Below, one piece after another: positions 12,101 to 23,635 of a stretch of 64,000 bases of DNA (position 1 is its first letter; each line of letters starts with the position of its first letter). The translations under genes were made by a program, and so were the position numbers. Source of the DNA: Neospora caninum Liverpool (Eukaryota; Apicomplexa; Conoidasida; Eucoccidiorida; Sarcocystidae); the NCBI RefSeq assembly GCF_000208865.1, contig NC_018398.1:558001-622000 (forward strand). The letters run 5' to 3'. The notes under the pieces are model-generated. The model was not told the DNA's origin. It worked only from the letters and a program-made list of their open reading frames with translations, and ran no database searches.

Positions 12101-15100
12101 CCCCCGCCATTTTTTTCTCTTGCTGTTTCTCGCATTTTAGCTCGCCCTGACTCTCCTTTTCCCCCACAGAGTCTGTGTCTCTTTCCAGGGCTGCGCGTTC
12201 CTCCGTTTCGCTCTGCCATCTTCCTCGCTCAACCTTCGTGACCGGTTCGAGTGTCTCTCTCTTCACCGCTCTTCTGCGGCGTCACGCTTCGCTCTTCTTC
12301 TCTCGCGCAGGGACCGACGCCGCCTTCCGGCTCCGCGTGGGGCCTTCGCGCGAGGCGCTCTTGGCCGAACAGCGTCGCGTGGAAGACGAGGCGGCACGGA
12401 AGGCCGGCAAGCCGCCTGCGTCGCTTACGCAGGTTCCCAACGGCACGAGTGCGAAGGCGTTCTTCCACATGCACGCGTTTCCGGTCAAACGCATTCGACA
12501 ACTGCGCCAGCAAATCACTTTTTCCTCGTCTTGTGCGGGGACACTCTCGGCCTCGAGCCCTGAGGGCCGCACGCAGAAGCGCGAGGCGGACACGTGGAGA
12601 CAAACCGCCCCGGAAGAAAGCACTGTCGAGGTCGAGTTGGATCTCACCGATCTCCCTTCTGTCCAATATCGGGCAGCGGACAACATGTACTGCCTCCACA
12701 AAAGCGCCCCCGAGGAGGTGAGGCCCTCACCCAGTTGAGGCTCTTCCACGCGGAACCTCCAACGCCCGGCGAACCTCTTTTCTTTCCGTCCAGAGGCAAC
12801 GCCAGACAGGAAATCGCTCTCGTTCGAGCGTTTGCTCGGCCGCGTACGCCGCGGGAGGAAACCCTGCGCGACTTGCGTCGCGTGACTCCCCCGTTTGCTT
12901 GCTATCCTCCGGGAGGCCAAGACAGAGCTTCCAAGTGTAGCTTTTCCAAGTCTTTTGCAAGAGAGGCGCGGCGGTTTCTTCACCCGACGCGCGCCGCCTC
13001 TGGACTTCCGCAGAGTGCTTCACCGTCGCCCGCCTCTCCCCCCCCCCCCCCCCCCCACGTTTTGGTGTGCAAATTCCGGTTGCTGAACAGATCGCTTGGT
13101 GGCACACGTTCCTCGGGTTCAAAGACCAAGGCGTTGCGCTCTCCGACTACGTCCACTGGCTGCCGAGCCCAGACGCTCTGGCCTCGGCGCTGGCTTCCTC
13201 GTCTCTCACCTATGGTGTCCCCTTTCCAACGCCTTGCACAGTTGAGGTGCGTTGGTAACGGGGCGTCAGAAAAGGGAAACAGCGCAACGCAGCGCAACGT
13301 GCGTCTTCTGTGTTGATACCTGGGCCCGAGGGTTGCGTTCGCGCGCACTTTGCAAGGTGTTCTGCTCCTTCGGTCTCCGGTGCCTTCCTCGAGGCGGCGC
13401 TCACCGTCTCGAGGCTGTCAGGCTCTTCTGCTCCGTCTTTCGCGCGCCCCAGCCTCACTCGCCTCTTTCGCCCGAAGGCGGCTGTGTGCTGCGCACGTGC
13501 GGCGGCCTCTCTGTCGCCCCTTTCTCGCGTTTTGAGCGTCTCGCTGCTTTCCTCCGTTTTCCCTCACCTCCCTCCCCTCCTCTGCGTGTGCTCTGCCTTG
13601 TCGGCGTTCTCTGGCGACTGAGACTACTGCTCTTGCGACGTCACGCGTCTCTCCCCGCCGCGTTTTGTTTTCTGCTCAGGAGGCACTTGGCTGTTTCTGC
13701 AACTTGACAGGTCTCCACCCAAAGTTCGGTGCTTCCTGTCTGTCGCTGTGGATTGACGACCCTGAAGAGCGAACCCAGTGGCTGCGACTCTTCTGTGACG
13801 ATGCCGTGAGCGTCCGGAGCCAGCGCTCTCCCTTCCATCTCCCCACAAAACGGATTTACGTCTCCACTCGCCAAGTTAATAGATCGACGCGTACATAAAT
13901 GCAGGAACATCCACTCCGTGGCGCCTCGCCCTGTAAATGTGTTTAGACATCTACATATCCGTGGAAAGTGTACGTCCCGCTCTCGTTGTCTGCGTGCCAA
14001 GTTTCGATGGGTCCAAGGCTCAAATCGGCAACGCCAGGAGTCTCAGTTACGTGTTGTTCTACTGACGCATGTTCAGATTGGGCGGTTCACTTTCCTTTCA
14101 TCCTCGTTTCTCGCGCCTGGATTCCCTGCAGTGCGTCTTTGAGGGTGCACGAGCGGGCGTCGCGCTTTTCCTCACTTCGTGTTCTGGACCTCCATGCCTT
14201 CGGGTCCAGTTCTCTTTTCTCCTCTGGCGGTCTGCAGGTGTTTTCGTCGTGTTTGTTTCCTCCGTGTTGCTTTTTCCCCGTTTTCGATCGGCTGCAAGGC
14301 TGCAAGGCCTGTCTTCCGGGCGTTCTCTGGCGGCGTGTGATTTTCCTGTTCAGGCTGCTCAGCACGTGTACGAAGCGTGCGTAAAAGCGCCGCTTCTCTC
14401 TCTGCGCGATCTTCTCCCCACTCTCGCCCCGTCGTTCAGGCGGCCGTGGGTTCCTCGTCTGGCGTCTTCCTCGCCGTCCGCGCGGTTGCCTTCCGTTTCC
14501 GTCTTTGCGGAGAACAGAACTGAGCCCGACGAGGATCGGGAGCTCGGTGTGCTTCTCTCGCTTCTTGCCGCCGCACACGCACCCAGGGCGTACACCACTG
14601 CCTCCTCGCCCAAGGCTCTGGCGAGCGACGCCGGGATGCGATCTCTCTCCTTGTGCGTGGGCCTTGTGGCCGAGCAGAGAGAGGGCCTCGGCCGCACGAC
14701 GGCGCGTCTAGAAGAAAACGGTGAGGCGGGAAGAAGAACGATTTGACCTCGCTCTGCTCTCCCTTCTCTCTCTCCTCTCTCTCCTGAGGCGTTCCACCCT
14801 CGTTAGTTGGGCGAGTGGGACTTGGTGTCGCCGGTCTTAGGCGCGTGTCTTCCGTCGTCTCTCCTCTGCGGCGTGTGTGTCTCCCTCTCTCTCGTCTCAC
14901 TCCATAGCTTTTCTCTACGAAACCAACAGCCGTTTCCACGCGCCTGTCTCGCTGAGCAATCGCCCGTTCTCGCGGCCTGTCCCCGCGTCACTGTGCAGTC
15001 CGCGCTTCCTCTCGAGCGCACGCGCCTCTGCCTTCCTCTGCGGATCTCCCTTGCTTTTAGGTTTCAAGATCTTTGGAGCCTCCTCGGCAGTCCGGTCCGA

Positions 15101-17365
15101 GCGGAGAGGCCCCCTGTTTCAACAGGAAGGCCGCCCGTTCTTCGGAGCCTGTTCCTCGTTCATCACGCAGCAGCTGCGGCCGGGCGACGAGGTGAAGGCG
15201 CTCATCAAACCTTCAAGTTTCCGTCTCCCTGCAGACGTGAGAGTCCCCGTGATCATGGTTGGAGCGGGAACAGGTAATTGTGCCTTTTTCGTCTACAGAA
15301 GAAAGGACAAAAAGGTGGCCAGAAAGTGAGCGTGTGAGGCAAACGGGTTGTTTGTTGTGGCCCAGCAGTGAAGGTTTCGGTTTCCCCCGTGCATCCCGTC
15401 CATAGAGCAACCCCGAATCCGTTGCCACACACGCCAGAGGGCTCCGACGTTTTCTGCCGGAGAGCCTGTCGGGAAAAAGCCGGTGCTTCGCGGCCTTCGC
15501 GCCATGGCATCCTAGAGCCGTAAACGGTAAACCCTCCCCATCCCGCTTCTCATCGCTCGCTCTACTTGGTTGTGTTGGTCTTTGTTCGTTCCTCTCGCCA
15601 AACGGTGCGTTGCATGCTCCTGGGTTTCGGGCCTCGTCAGCCGACGCGCGGTCGCCCCTCCTGTGAGGACATAAACTTGGGCTGTCCTGGATCCGTTTCC
15701 CCTTCCCTCTCTGCGCGCCGCAGGCATAGCTCCGTTCATTGCGTTCCTCCGGGAGTTCGAGTGTATCGGCGGCTGGGGCGCGCCCGTGGTTCTTTTTTTC
15801 GGTTGCCAAAGAGAGAACAAAGACTTCTTGTATCGCGACGAACTGCTCCGGTACCGAGACCAGGCGAGCGCGAGAACGGCCTCGTCGCAAGGACAGAAGC
15901 ACATTCTCACCCACCTCTTTGTCGCCTTCTCCCGCGAACCTGGGGTGCGTGTTCAAAGAACCCACGTGCAGCCACGGTATCTCGAGTTCTACGTTTCTTG
16001 GCGTGTGGATCGAGCGTCGAAACTCCAGAGGATTCCACAGGGAAGCTCGGCGACCCTTGAGAGGTCTTGCCGAGTTGCTCTGGTGTGGTTCACACGAGCA
16101 CACAGGCAGCCCGCCGGCTACAACGGCTCTCCGGGCGCGCCTGCGTTCTAGGCTTCGTGGTGTCTGGTGGCGTGTCCATGCACAATCAACCTGCGCAACA
16201 AAAGCGACACAGCGGAACTCCCTGTGGATGCTCGTCGGTGTCCTGCAGAAACCCAAGACGTACGTCCAGGACCAGATCGCCGAGCAGAAAGATCTCGTGT
16301 TTCAGCTGATTCAGCAAAATGCAACTGTCTACATCTGCGGGTGAGGTTTCGCGGTGTTGCTGGTCGCGCCGGGGCTCGACGCTTCCTTTTTGTCGAGAAA
16401 GATTCGCAGCGAACGTGTGTTTCTCCGCCGCGTGTGGTAACGTCCGGTTGTGTTTTTTTGAGGCTTTTCAGGTTTCTGACGCAGTGTGTCTTCTCGGTTG
16501 CTTGGCGCAGTTTTGCCCTCCACGAGTTTCCCCGTTGCGTTCGCCGCTCTCTGTGATGTTCACGCAGTCGGACCGCCATGGCAGCGGGCGTAACGGAAAC
16601 TCTGGCGCGAGTAGCTGCCGAAAAATTCGGGGGCGACGAGGCACGCGCTCGGGATTTTGTGCACAACCTCCGGAAAAGTAAGAAGCGAACGAAACGGCCA
16701 GCGAGGCGAGACGCCGCCGCGAGAAGGGCAAAAAAGCACAAAAGAGAGAGGGAAATCCCGCAGGGGTTTCGGTCGGCGTCGAGAGGCACGGAACCGAAGA
16801 CCGTCCCACCCGCGCTTGCCACGACAGGAATGAGGAAAAAACCGAGATTCGCCTGTGTCCCTTCCCTCTGAGAAGTCGCGAAGGCGTGCGTGTGGATAAA
16901 AGCATGCCTGCCGAAATGTGCATAGCTGCAGATGTGCAGGTATAGCTGTTCGACTCCTAAAGGCCTTGCGTGTGCACTGATGACCGTGGTCGTTCTACTG
17001 AACATAACCACCCAAACAAACACACTCTGCCGTACATTCAAATAGGCGCACTTTGCCTTACTCGATATATATATATATATATATAGGTATACATAGAATA
17101 TATATATATATATATATATATGTTGATAGATAGTGATCCGTTTCTAGTTTCCCATCACGTGCATTTATTTGGACGATGGGTCATGTGATTCGAGACACGT
17201 TGCAGTGGTTGCCCATGTCGCAAACAAAAAAGCCGAAACTGGCGCTCGCACGGGTTTAAATGAGACGTGATCCCGGCCTTCCTTTCTGCGACCAGAGAAT
17301 TTGCCTCGTGTCGCTGTGCTGGTCTCGCGGCAGGTAAACGCATCGTGGAGGAGGTCTGGGCGTAG
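9182..17365 (+). CDS. CPR: NADPH-cytochrome P450 reductase (diflavin reductase), membrane-anchored
   Basis: Transfers electrons from NADPH through FAD and FMN to haem proteins, normally at the ER face. Exons: 9182-9526, 9890-9994, 10673-11207, 11789-11836, 12311-12717, 13091-13246, 13680-13805, 14354-14720, 15061-15273, 15724-15944, 16249-16340, 16568-16677, 17334-17365 (about 918 aa). Seen: an N-terminal membrane anchor (residues 13-33); an FMN-binding flavodoxin domain with GSQSGTAE (82-89), ATYGEGEPTDNA, FGLGSSEYERFN and LGLGDG; an FAD domain with FPTPCT and RAYTTASS; an NADPH domain with VGAGTG and YICGRTAMA; and a C-terminal RIVEEVWA whose Trp stacks on FAD in this family. The anchor argues against soluble relatives such as Tah18 or methionine synthase reductase. 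At about 918 residues it exceeds the usual ~680 because of insertions after the flavodoxin domain and in the FAD domain. Exon 9 might instead begin at 14908, adding 51 residues. The electron acceptor is not visible here. Confidence 0.92.
9666..9682. repeat. (TA)n microsatellite
   Basis: A short uninterrupted TA run in the first intron of the reductase gene, with further TA-rich sequence just upstream (about 9645-9660). No function is evident. Confidence 0.9.
10487..10620 (+). repeat. Pyrimidine-rich CTCTGT-type degenerate repeat
   Basis: An irregular tandem array of TCTGTCTC and TCCGTC units forms the distal part of the second intron of the reductase gene, ahead of the acceptor at 10671-10672. 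It probably doubles as an extended polypyrimidine tract. Confidence 0.7.
13038..13056 (+). repeat. 19-base cytosine homopolymer
   Basis: An uninterrupted run of C in the intron before reductase exon 6, about 35 bases upstream of the acceptor at 13089-13090. It may serve as part of the polypyrimidine tract. Such runs are prone to length errors in sequencing and to real length variation. Confidence 0.9.
17064..17121. repeat. Two (TA)n microsatellites
   Basis: TA runs at about 17064-17084 and 17097-17121, separated by a short interruption. They lie in the last intron of the reductase gene, between the 16677 donor and the 17334 exon. Confidence 0.9.
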
Positions 17366-18317
17366 ACAACCTTTGTCTTCGGTTCTGTTGTCAAGTGCGC
17401 TTTTCTGCGGGAATGCGAGAGGAGACGTGATGCACCCTGAGTCCTCCTCCCATTTCCTTTCGTCCAGAACTTGCTCGGCCTTTTCTTTGTGGCCTTCGAG
17501 TTCGCGGTTCAGCAGAGAGGGAAAAACGCGTAGACGGTTTGCTACCCGTGAGTGGAGCGTATGACTGCGTCAAACCATTGAAAGGGAATATCCAACGAAA
17601 GATCGGTGTGCTGTTTGGTTTGAGTCTGTGCGGGTCGGAGCCCGAAGGCTTTATGAAAAGCTCGTGTACACCCACATCTCCATCGCTTCGCCTCCGGTCC
17701 GTCGTGTGCTCCGTTTTGCCGGTGGCGGTTTGACTCGCCTTGTCCGCTTCCGGTCCGTTCGGCGCTGGCCGCCTGTCTTCGCTGTCGTTTTCGTTTTTTT
17801 GCCGCACCCAGTCAGCTCGGTGAGGTGGATTTCCGAAAGGGTGCGCGGCCAGACACATCGACCAAAACGACGGCAAGAAATTCTGTTTAATATCCGCCTC
17901 AGTTCCAGTTCTGAGAGATTTCGCAATCTCTTCCCTGTGTCGACTGTTTGTGCCGCACACCCAGTCAGCTCGGAGGCAGGTCTTCGCGACGGAGGACACT
18001 CAGGCGCGAGAAAGCGAGTTTCTGGAAAAGCGCTCAGACCTGTCCGATTCCGGCGAAGAGTCAGGGCATATACTGTTTTTGTATTTGCGTATCCAGAGGT
18101 CATATCGCACACATGTCGGCATGCGTTTAGCTCGTTGCATGCATGATGCTCGCACACGAGGCTTCAGAAAAAAGTGTACGCGCGCTGCGCAACCGCACTG
18201 TCCAGCAGCATGTGTGGCAACGGCGTTTCCCTGTGTCTTTGTGGGTTTGACTTCCGTTTTCGGCAAAACCAAGAAGTTCGGTTGTTCCCTGCGCGACTGT
18301 GATACCTGCAGTGTTGT
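17366..18317. other. Convergent 3' spacer with an imperfect direct repeat
   Basis: Lies between the stop codons of the reductase (+) and the methyltransferase (-) and should contain both 3' UTRs. It includes an imperfect direct repeat, gccgcacccagtcagctcgg at 17801-17820 and a copy with a 2-base insertion at 17952-17973. I see no coding sequence. Confidence 0.55.
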
Positions 18318-21300
18318 TCACAAACGGGTGCCGCACTTGGATTCTCTCGCAACGTTATGCTGCGAATGAGGATCGCTGGAAAATGTGACGCACGACCTGT
18401 CTACATCCCCCACGTGATGTGGAGCTACCTTGCGAAAGGCAAGAAAGTGCTCGATGTTTCCGCGTTTGCCGCGCACAGCTGAAGGCTGCGAGGCCAGCTC
18501 TTCACAGCCGGCAAGCGACAAAGAGACAGAACGAATCTCCGAAATGACGCGAGAGCGGATTTCTGGATCCTTAATCACCCCCTTGAACCGCGTTGCCTCG
18601 GCCTGTAGAGACACACCGCAAGACAAAGCGACCAAAGAAAACGGCTCAGATGGAAGCCAGGCAAGGCAGATGCCGTTCTCCTGTCCACGTTTACACAAAG
18701 TTATCAGTCCCTGGATATCGTATGCGTATGCCTGTGGCTTGGGGTGTATCGGCGGGGACGAGCGAGCGAACCGTCTGCGCAGCGGCGCAAGGACACGGCA
18801 AATTTTCGTGTTCAGCCTGCTGGCGTTTCTGTTTCATTCGCGCGGCGCAAGAGTCCGCAACGCCGCAGGCCAATGCACGAGGCGGCCAGGTGTTTTTCCC
18901 GTGCTTTCGTGTCTTTTCGTCGCTCTAATCTCCACAGAAAAAAGGACACTTCGCAAGAGCCACAAGAACCTACACAACTAGGCGTATGCATACATGCGTA
19001 AAAAACATAGGTAACTACAAGGATGCATGCAAACGCAGATACAGAACGCTTGTATGGCGCGCACACGGTGTTTTGAGCGGGTGGCGGCGTACACACTTCA
19101 CAGTACCTTTGTCCTCCAAATAACTACAGGTATCACTCCAGCATTTTTAGCTATCGTTCAGAAGCACTTTGTGCATTTGCTGGCACTCAACGTATCGCTA
19201 GAGAAGTAGCAGCCGGATGGGCGTATAGGTTCACAGCAAGCAGTGTCCCCGGAGCGTGAGCATTTGAAGAGAGTTTTGCGACGCCGAAACACATTCCGGA
19301 ATCCACAGACGCGCTCCACGCGGTGGCCGAGTGCGGCGACACAAACTCGTCTCAAGGGACAACTGAACTCACCAAAGTGACCTCGAACTGAGGCTTCACG
19401 AGAAGAATGAGGAGTCCCTCCTGTTTAACGAAGCTCCAGACTCTCTCCAGGACTGACAAGGACAACACGACACACCAGAGAGGCTCAAGCGTAGAAACGG
19501 GGCGGTCTCCTGCGCAGGTGAGGAGGACGTGTCTATCCCTTTCGTCACTGGCAGGTCGTCAGAGAACGAAACGACGGCAGCGGGCTTAGAGGACACAAAG
19601 CGATCGGTTGTCTTGTTGGTTCAAGTGTGGGAAACCGGTGAACAGCGAGGAACCAGTTTGAAGTCGAGCAACTTCCGACCAGTCAATTCGCGAATCCCCT
19701 TCCTCTTTTCAACAGCGCAGGAGCGCGTGGCTTCTTCGTTTGCCGCGCAGCTCATCGCGGTCACATCACCGACGCATGGGCATGGAAGCCCCGGAAATGA
19801 ACCCCCGAGGAAACAGCGAGGACGAAACGCGAAACTGGCGAAAACGCAGGCGACCCGAGGGGAAAGAGGGCGAAGAAAGAGGCAAAGAAGAAGTGGCGGC
19901 GTGGACGAAGAACCGCTGACCAGAACAACGGAAAGACGAAGCCTGCAGGCTTGAGACGAACCAGGACGAGATGAGAGGAAGGCTACAGAGTGAGCGAACG
20001 GTCAGTTGGACACGCGTAAACAGACGAGGATGCCAGGGACGGTAGCTGTACCTTTTTTCAAGGAAATGAACGAAAGGTCGACAAGCACGCAGTCGAATGC
20101 TTCGTGCCCGACGTCCTCAGCTGTAAGATACCTGATATGCCACCACTCCACAGCTGAGAAAGGAACCCATTCAGTTTACGCATATCTGCCTTTCCAAGAA
20201 ATGCACAGGTGCCGAAACCACGGCAGTCGAGCTCCCGAACACGCCCTCTGGATGTACGCGTACAGCTGCATGGCGAAACCCACTCCGAGCACGGAGCTCG
20301 TCGCGCATATCTGGGCACAGATTCGCCTTTCAGATTTTGACGGCACCATTCCGCGCGCACAGGCGATCCCTAGACCTGCATCCAGTTGCAGCAGAGCTGC
20401 GTCAACGGGTCCGGCATGCCCCAAAAGAAGACAGCGACTCTCGACTACAAGCGCGCTCAGACAAAGGGAACGGACGACAGGCCAGTTGCGGTGCATGCAT
20501 GTGTTTTAGCGGAAGTCGAATGTCTCATCGTCTGTCGAAGCGGCCTCAGCGATCAAGTGTACAGTGGAAGGCACCTGCGCTCTCATTCCCTCTGGCGTCC
20601 GCTAAACCAGCCGAGAGCGAGAGCCGGAAAACGGAAGGCATTTGCAATTCCCTCCGCTCTCCACGCTTTCGCACCGATTCAGTGGAGAGGGCTGAGGCTT
20701 CGCCAACCGATATTCCATCATCGGCAACTCGACAACAACATGCCAGAAGAACGCGCATCCGGGTTGTTACTTGTGGAAAACGGGGTGACCCGAAACAGTG
20801 GATGAGACATTCCCGAGCGAAAAACCGTCTATCCACACATTGCAGACGGACAGCCAACACAGGTTGAGCACGCGGGTTTGTTAGTATTTATGTCATCCCT
20901 TATTAATCTAGGTTTATTAGCAGAGATTCGAGCAAATCTGAGGCCCACGTTTCTTTAAGTGGAAGCGCAGCGACGAAAAAGGCCGTGTATCTTCGCACCT
21001 GTGAGGCCTTCATGCATACTGTACGCAGGTGGACAGTGACCACATGCACGACGCGCAGAAACCACGCCTGACGCAGTTCACGCACGTCAGTCCAAACCAG
21101 AACCTCGCGAGGCATGCGTGAAGTACCTGCTTTCCTAGGCCGAACGCGGAGCTGCGTGCGTACAGCACAACCAGACTAAGCCGCGTTTCTCGCAGGTCAG
21201 ATACAGCTTGTTTCCACCGATGGAGAACACGAGCCTTACCGAGCGTTGACCCCTTCGCGAACCACCACTCGGGGATCTGATCGAAGCTTCACATGCAACT

Positions 21301-23635
21301 CGCCCCTCCCGACGTCGACGCACACCACGCTGCCGGCTCCTCTGTGAAAGAAATCGCAACGCAGCGAGAACGGCGGCCCTAAACTGCACGACCCTTAAGC
21401 AAATCGCAGGCGCTTCCAATCCGACACAGAGAGTGTCTTGCACCGGAAAGACGCCACGGCGTGAAGCGCGGAGACACACAACGGGAAAAGCAGGGGATGT
21501 GCGGCGAAACGAGAGACGCCAGCGCACAGTGTCTTTTCTTGAACTGAAACCGGGAGCGAGCAACATGCAACAGATCCGCACGTGTGTGTTGTAGGCATCT
21601 CTGCATCAATACCGAAACGGAAGTGTAACGAACAGTTTCCAGCACAGGTCGATGCGGAGTCCCGTGTGGCGCGCTTCACCTGCCAGCAGAGTGGGTGACT
21701 GACCGTTGAAGACAGCAGTCTGTGAAGCCGCCTGTAGATGATCCTACATCGAGGACTGTTTTTCCTTCAAGAGAGAAGATGTCCGATTTCTTCTCTGGCG
21801 TTCCTTCTCCGGAGAAACCATGAATCACTTGTGAAACCGTTTGGTCCCTGCTGGCGTCTTCGTTTTCGCCGTCGCGTTCTTCCTCCCACTGACAAATTGG
21901 GAGATCTCGGTCGCGACCTCGTGCCGAGCGTGGGTCGGGAGTCGGATTTCTCTCCTCCCTTCGTTCTTGCTTGTTCCTGTCCCTGTCAGTCTCTGAACTG
22001 TTACCCGCGGCCGTTGTTTCCTTCATCGAGTCCTTCGCCGCGCTCTCGGCCCCACATGCTTCGTGTGCCAAGCGTCTCCCCACCCCGGGGAGGCACCGGG
22101 AAGTCTTTGCATCATCGACCGAAGGCGCGACAGCCGACGGCGCGCGCGCATGCGGCGAGGAAAACCAGGAAGCAGAGGACGGCGGTGGAGGGAACGGGCT
22201 CTCCAGAGACACAGAACGGGCGGAAACGCTGGAAAGGAAAGCCTCGAGTTTTTCCCCGGCTCGGTTCACGAAACGGGGCTGAGGGCGCAGCAGCAGGGAC
22301 GGCGTCTCCGCTGCATCCAGTCGGAGAGGCTCTCCGGCCTTAGTTAGAAGTCGGTAGTGTCCTGAAGGAGAAGGAAGAGACACAGAAAGTCGCGGAACCA
22401 ATGTTCAGAGGGTAAAGGAACGGGACTCTCGAGAGTCACGAAAACGCGCCCGGATGGCCGCGGCGGCGAAGCAAACGCTGAAAGCGCAGCTCGAGAAATA
22501 TCCGAAAGAACAACGTAGACACAAAAGGTGAAGTGGAGAACAGAAAGCCGCATTTCACGGAAAAGGGACACAATCGCAGGAAGGAGTGATGGACGTGTGG
22601 GTGAACAGCGGAGAAGACGACCACGGCCGAGGATGCCGAGAGTGTGTCGGATGCGCAAGTGTTTCCATGAGAAACGGTTGAAAAGCGTGAACGGATGAGT
22701 GTCTGTGCACGGCTCAGCCATGGAAACTCCCGAACGCGTTCTTGCCTACCACTAGAGAGAACGCGATGCCAGGCTTGTAGCCGCTCGTGATGGGTCACAA
22801 ACGTTGGATGCTCCCTCGGCGAGTGTCGCAACAGCAGAATCGCCGCCTGCAACTGCGCTCCTTCTTCTCCATGGCACACAAGAGGCTCAGGGCCGTGACG
22901 GTCTTTGCCGCGTTCGTCGCGTCCTGGCTCCTCGACAGGTAGAGGCGAGAGATTTGTCGGGTCCTCTTTAGCACGGGTTTTCCCGTCTCTGCTCCTTCCC
23001 CTTTTCCCACCCGTGGCAACCGCAACATGTCCGAGGAGAATGAGCGAAGCAGCTTGGCTCCGCGTCTCTGCGATGCCTTGTTGGACGAGGAGATCGTCGG
23101 CCCGAATTCTCTTCACAGGTGCTTTGGAGGCCTGGAGAATTGGAGTTGTCAGCGAGACGGAAAAGAGACGTGCATGTCTCCCTGTGTGCTTCTGAGTAAC
23201 AAGTTGCCGGGGACTCGCACGCGACGCTGTAGGGTAAACAAGTGGCGTGGTGTCGTCGCCGGTGCTGAAGCTTCTTGGGCTCTTGCCGGCAGCAAAGGGA
23301 GAAGAGAAAGGGAAGACGTGAAGAAAAGAGGCGGGAAACACGACTGCAGACGAACGAAAAGAATCAGGCGGTGTTCCCTTGTTGAATACAGAAGAAGGCA
23401 GCGAGGAGAAAAAGCTAGACTTCGCGACGGAGCGATGCTCAGGCGGAGACCCCGTGTGCACGGGAGGATCGATGGAGATGTTCAGTATAGAGCGGCATTG
23501 CAGGCTGGACGCGCCGACGAGCGTGAATGTATAAATGGAACAGAAGAGAAAACCAAGGAAGAAAGGGAGGAAAGAAGCCGTTAAAAGGGTCTTGGAAGGC
23601 AGAAAAGATGACGGGCCCCGTATGCTGGCGCCCAT
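18318..23635 (-). CDS. tlyA: TlyA-family 2'-O-ribose rRNA methyltransferase with N-terminal leader
   Basis: Six exons on the minus strand: 23635-22750, 22361-21704, 21341-21240, 20131-20052, 19452-19373 and 18602-18318 (696 aa; all phases match). The N-terminus has a hydrophobic stretch (about 17-42) and then a Ser/Pro/Phe-rich region, like a bipartite apicoplast leader. An S4 RNA-binding domain follows at about 178-210 ([19 protein letters not shown]). The FtsJ-like Rossmann methyltransferase carries NRAGEKLE (Lys333), the SAM site DVGSSTGG (500-507), [17 protein letters not shown] (Asp567), VKPQFE (Lys595) and a late GNIEHF. The K-D-K-E set matches TlyA, which methylates 16S and 23S rRNA in bacteria. 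Family members are often labelled haemolysin, but the sequence shows an RNA methyltransferase. Apicoplast (or mitochondrial) rRNA as substrate is inference. Two introns carry cytochrome b fragments. Confidence 0.9.
19108..19245 (+). pseudogene. cob: Nuclear copy of mitochondrial cytochrome b fragment (N-terminal part)
   Basis: The plus strand reads [10 protein letters not shown] and then, after a 2-base frame shift, [10 protein letters not shown]. These two motifs sit about 30 codons apart in coccidian cytochrome b as I recall that protein; no alignment was run. The local sequence is AT-richer than its surroundings. It lies antisense inside the last intron of the TlyA gene and is frame-shifted and partial, so it is not expressed as protein. 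This is a typical nuclear insertion of mitochondrial DNA, which is abundant in Toxoplasma. Confidence 0.75.
20875..20943 (+). pseudogene. cob: Nuclear copy of mitochondrial cytochrome b fragment (C-terminal part)
   Basis: A short AT-rich island translates in one plus-strand frame as [20 protein letters not shown]. This resembles the C-terminal part of apicomplexan cytochrome b, downstream of the PEWY region. It lies antisense in the third TlyA intron (21239-20132), about 1.6 kb from the other fragment and in the same orientation. It is a fragment without start or stop. Confidence 0.7.

Noticed and set aside
16678..16871. Basic C-terminal tail of the reductase by read-through of exon 12
   Set aside because: It begins at a GTAAGA donor and lacks the family C-terminus, which is found in the 17334-17365 exon.
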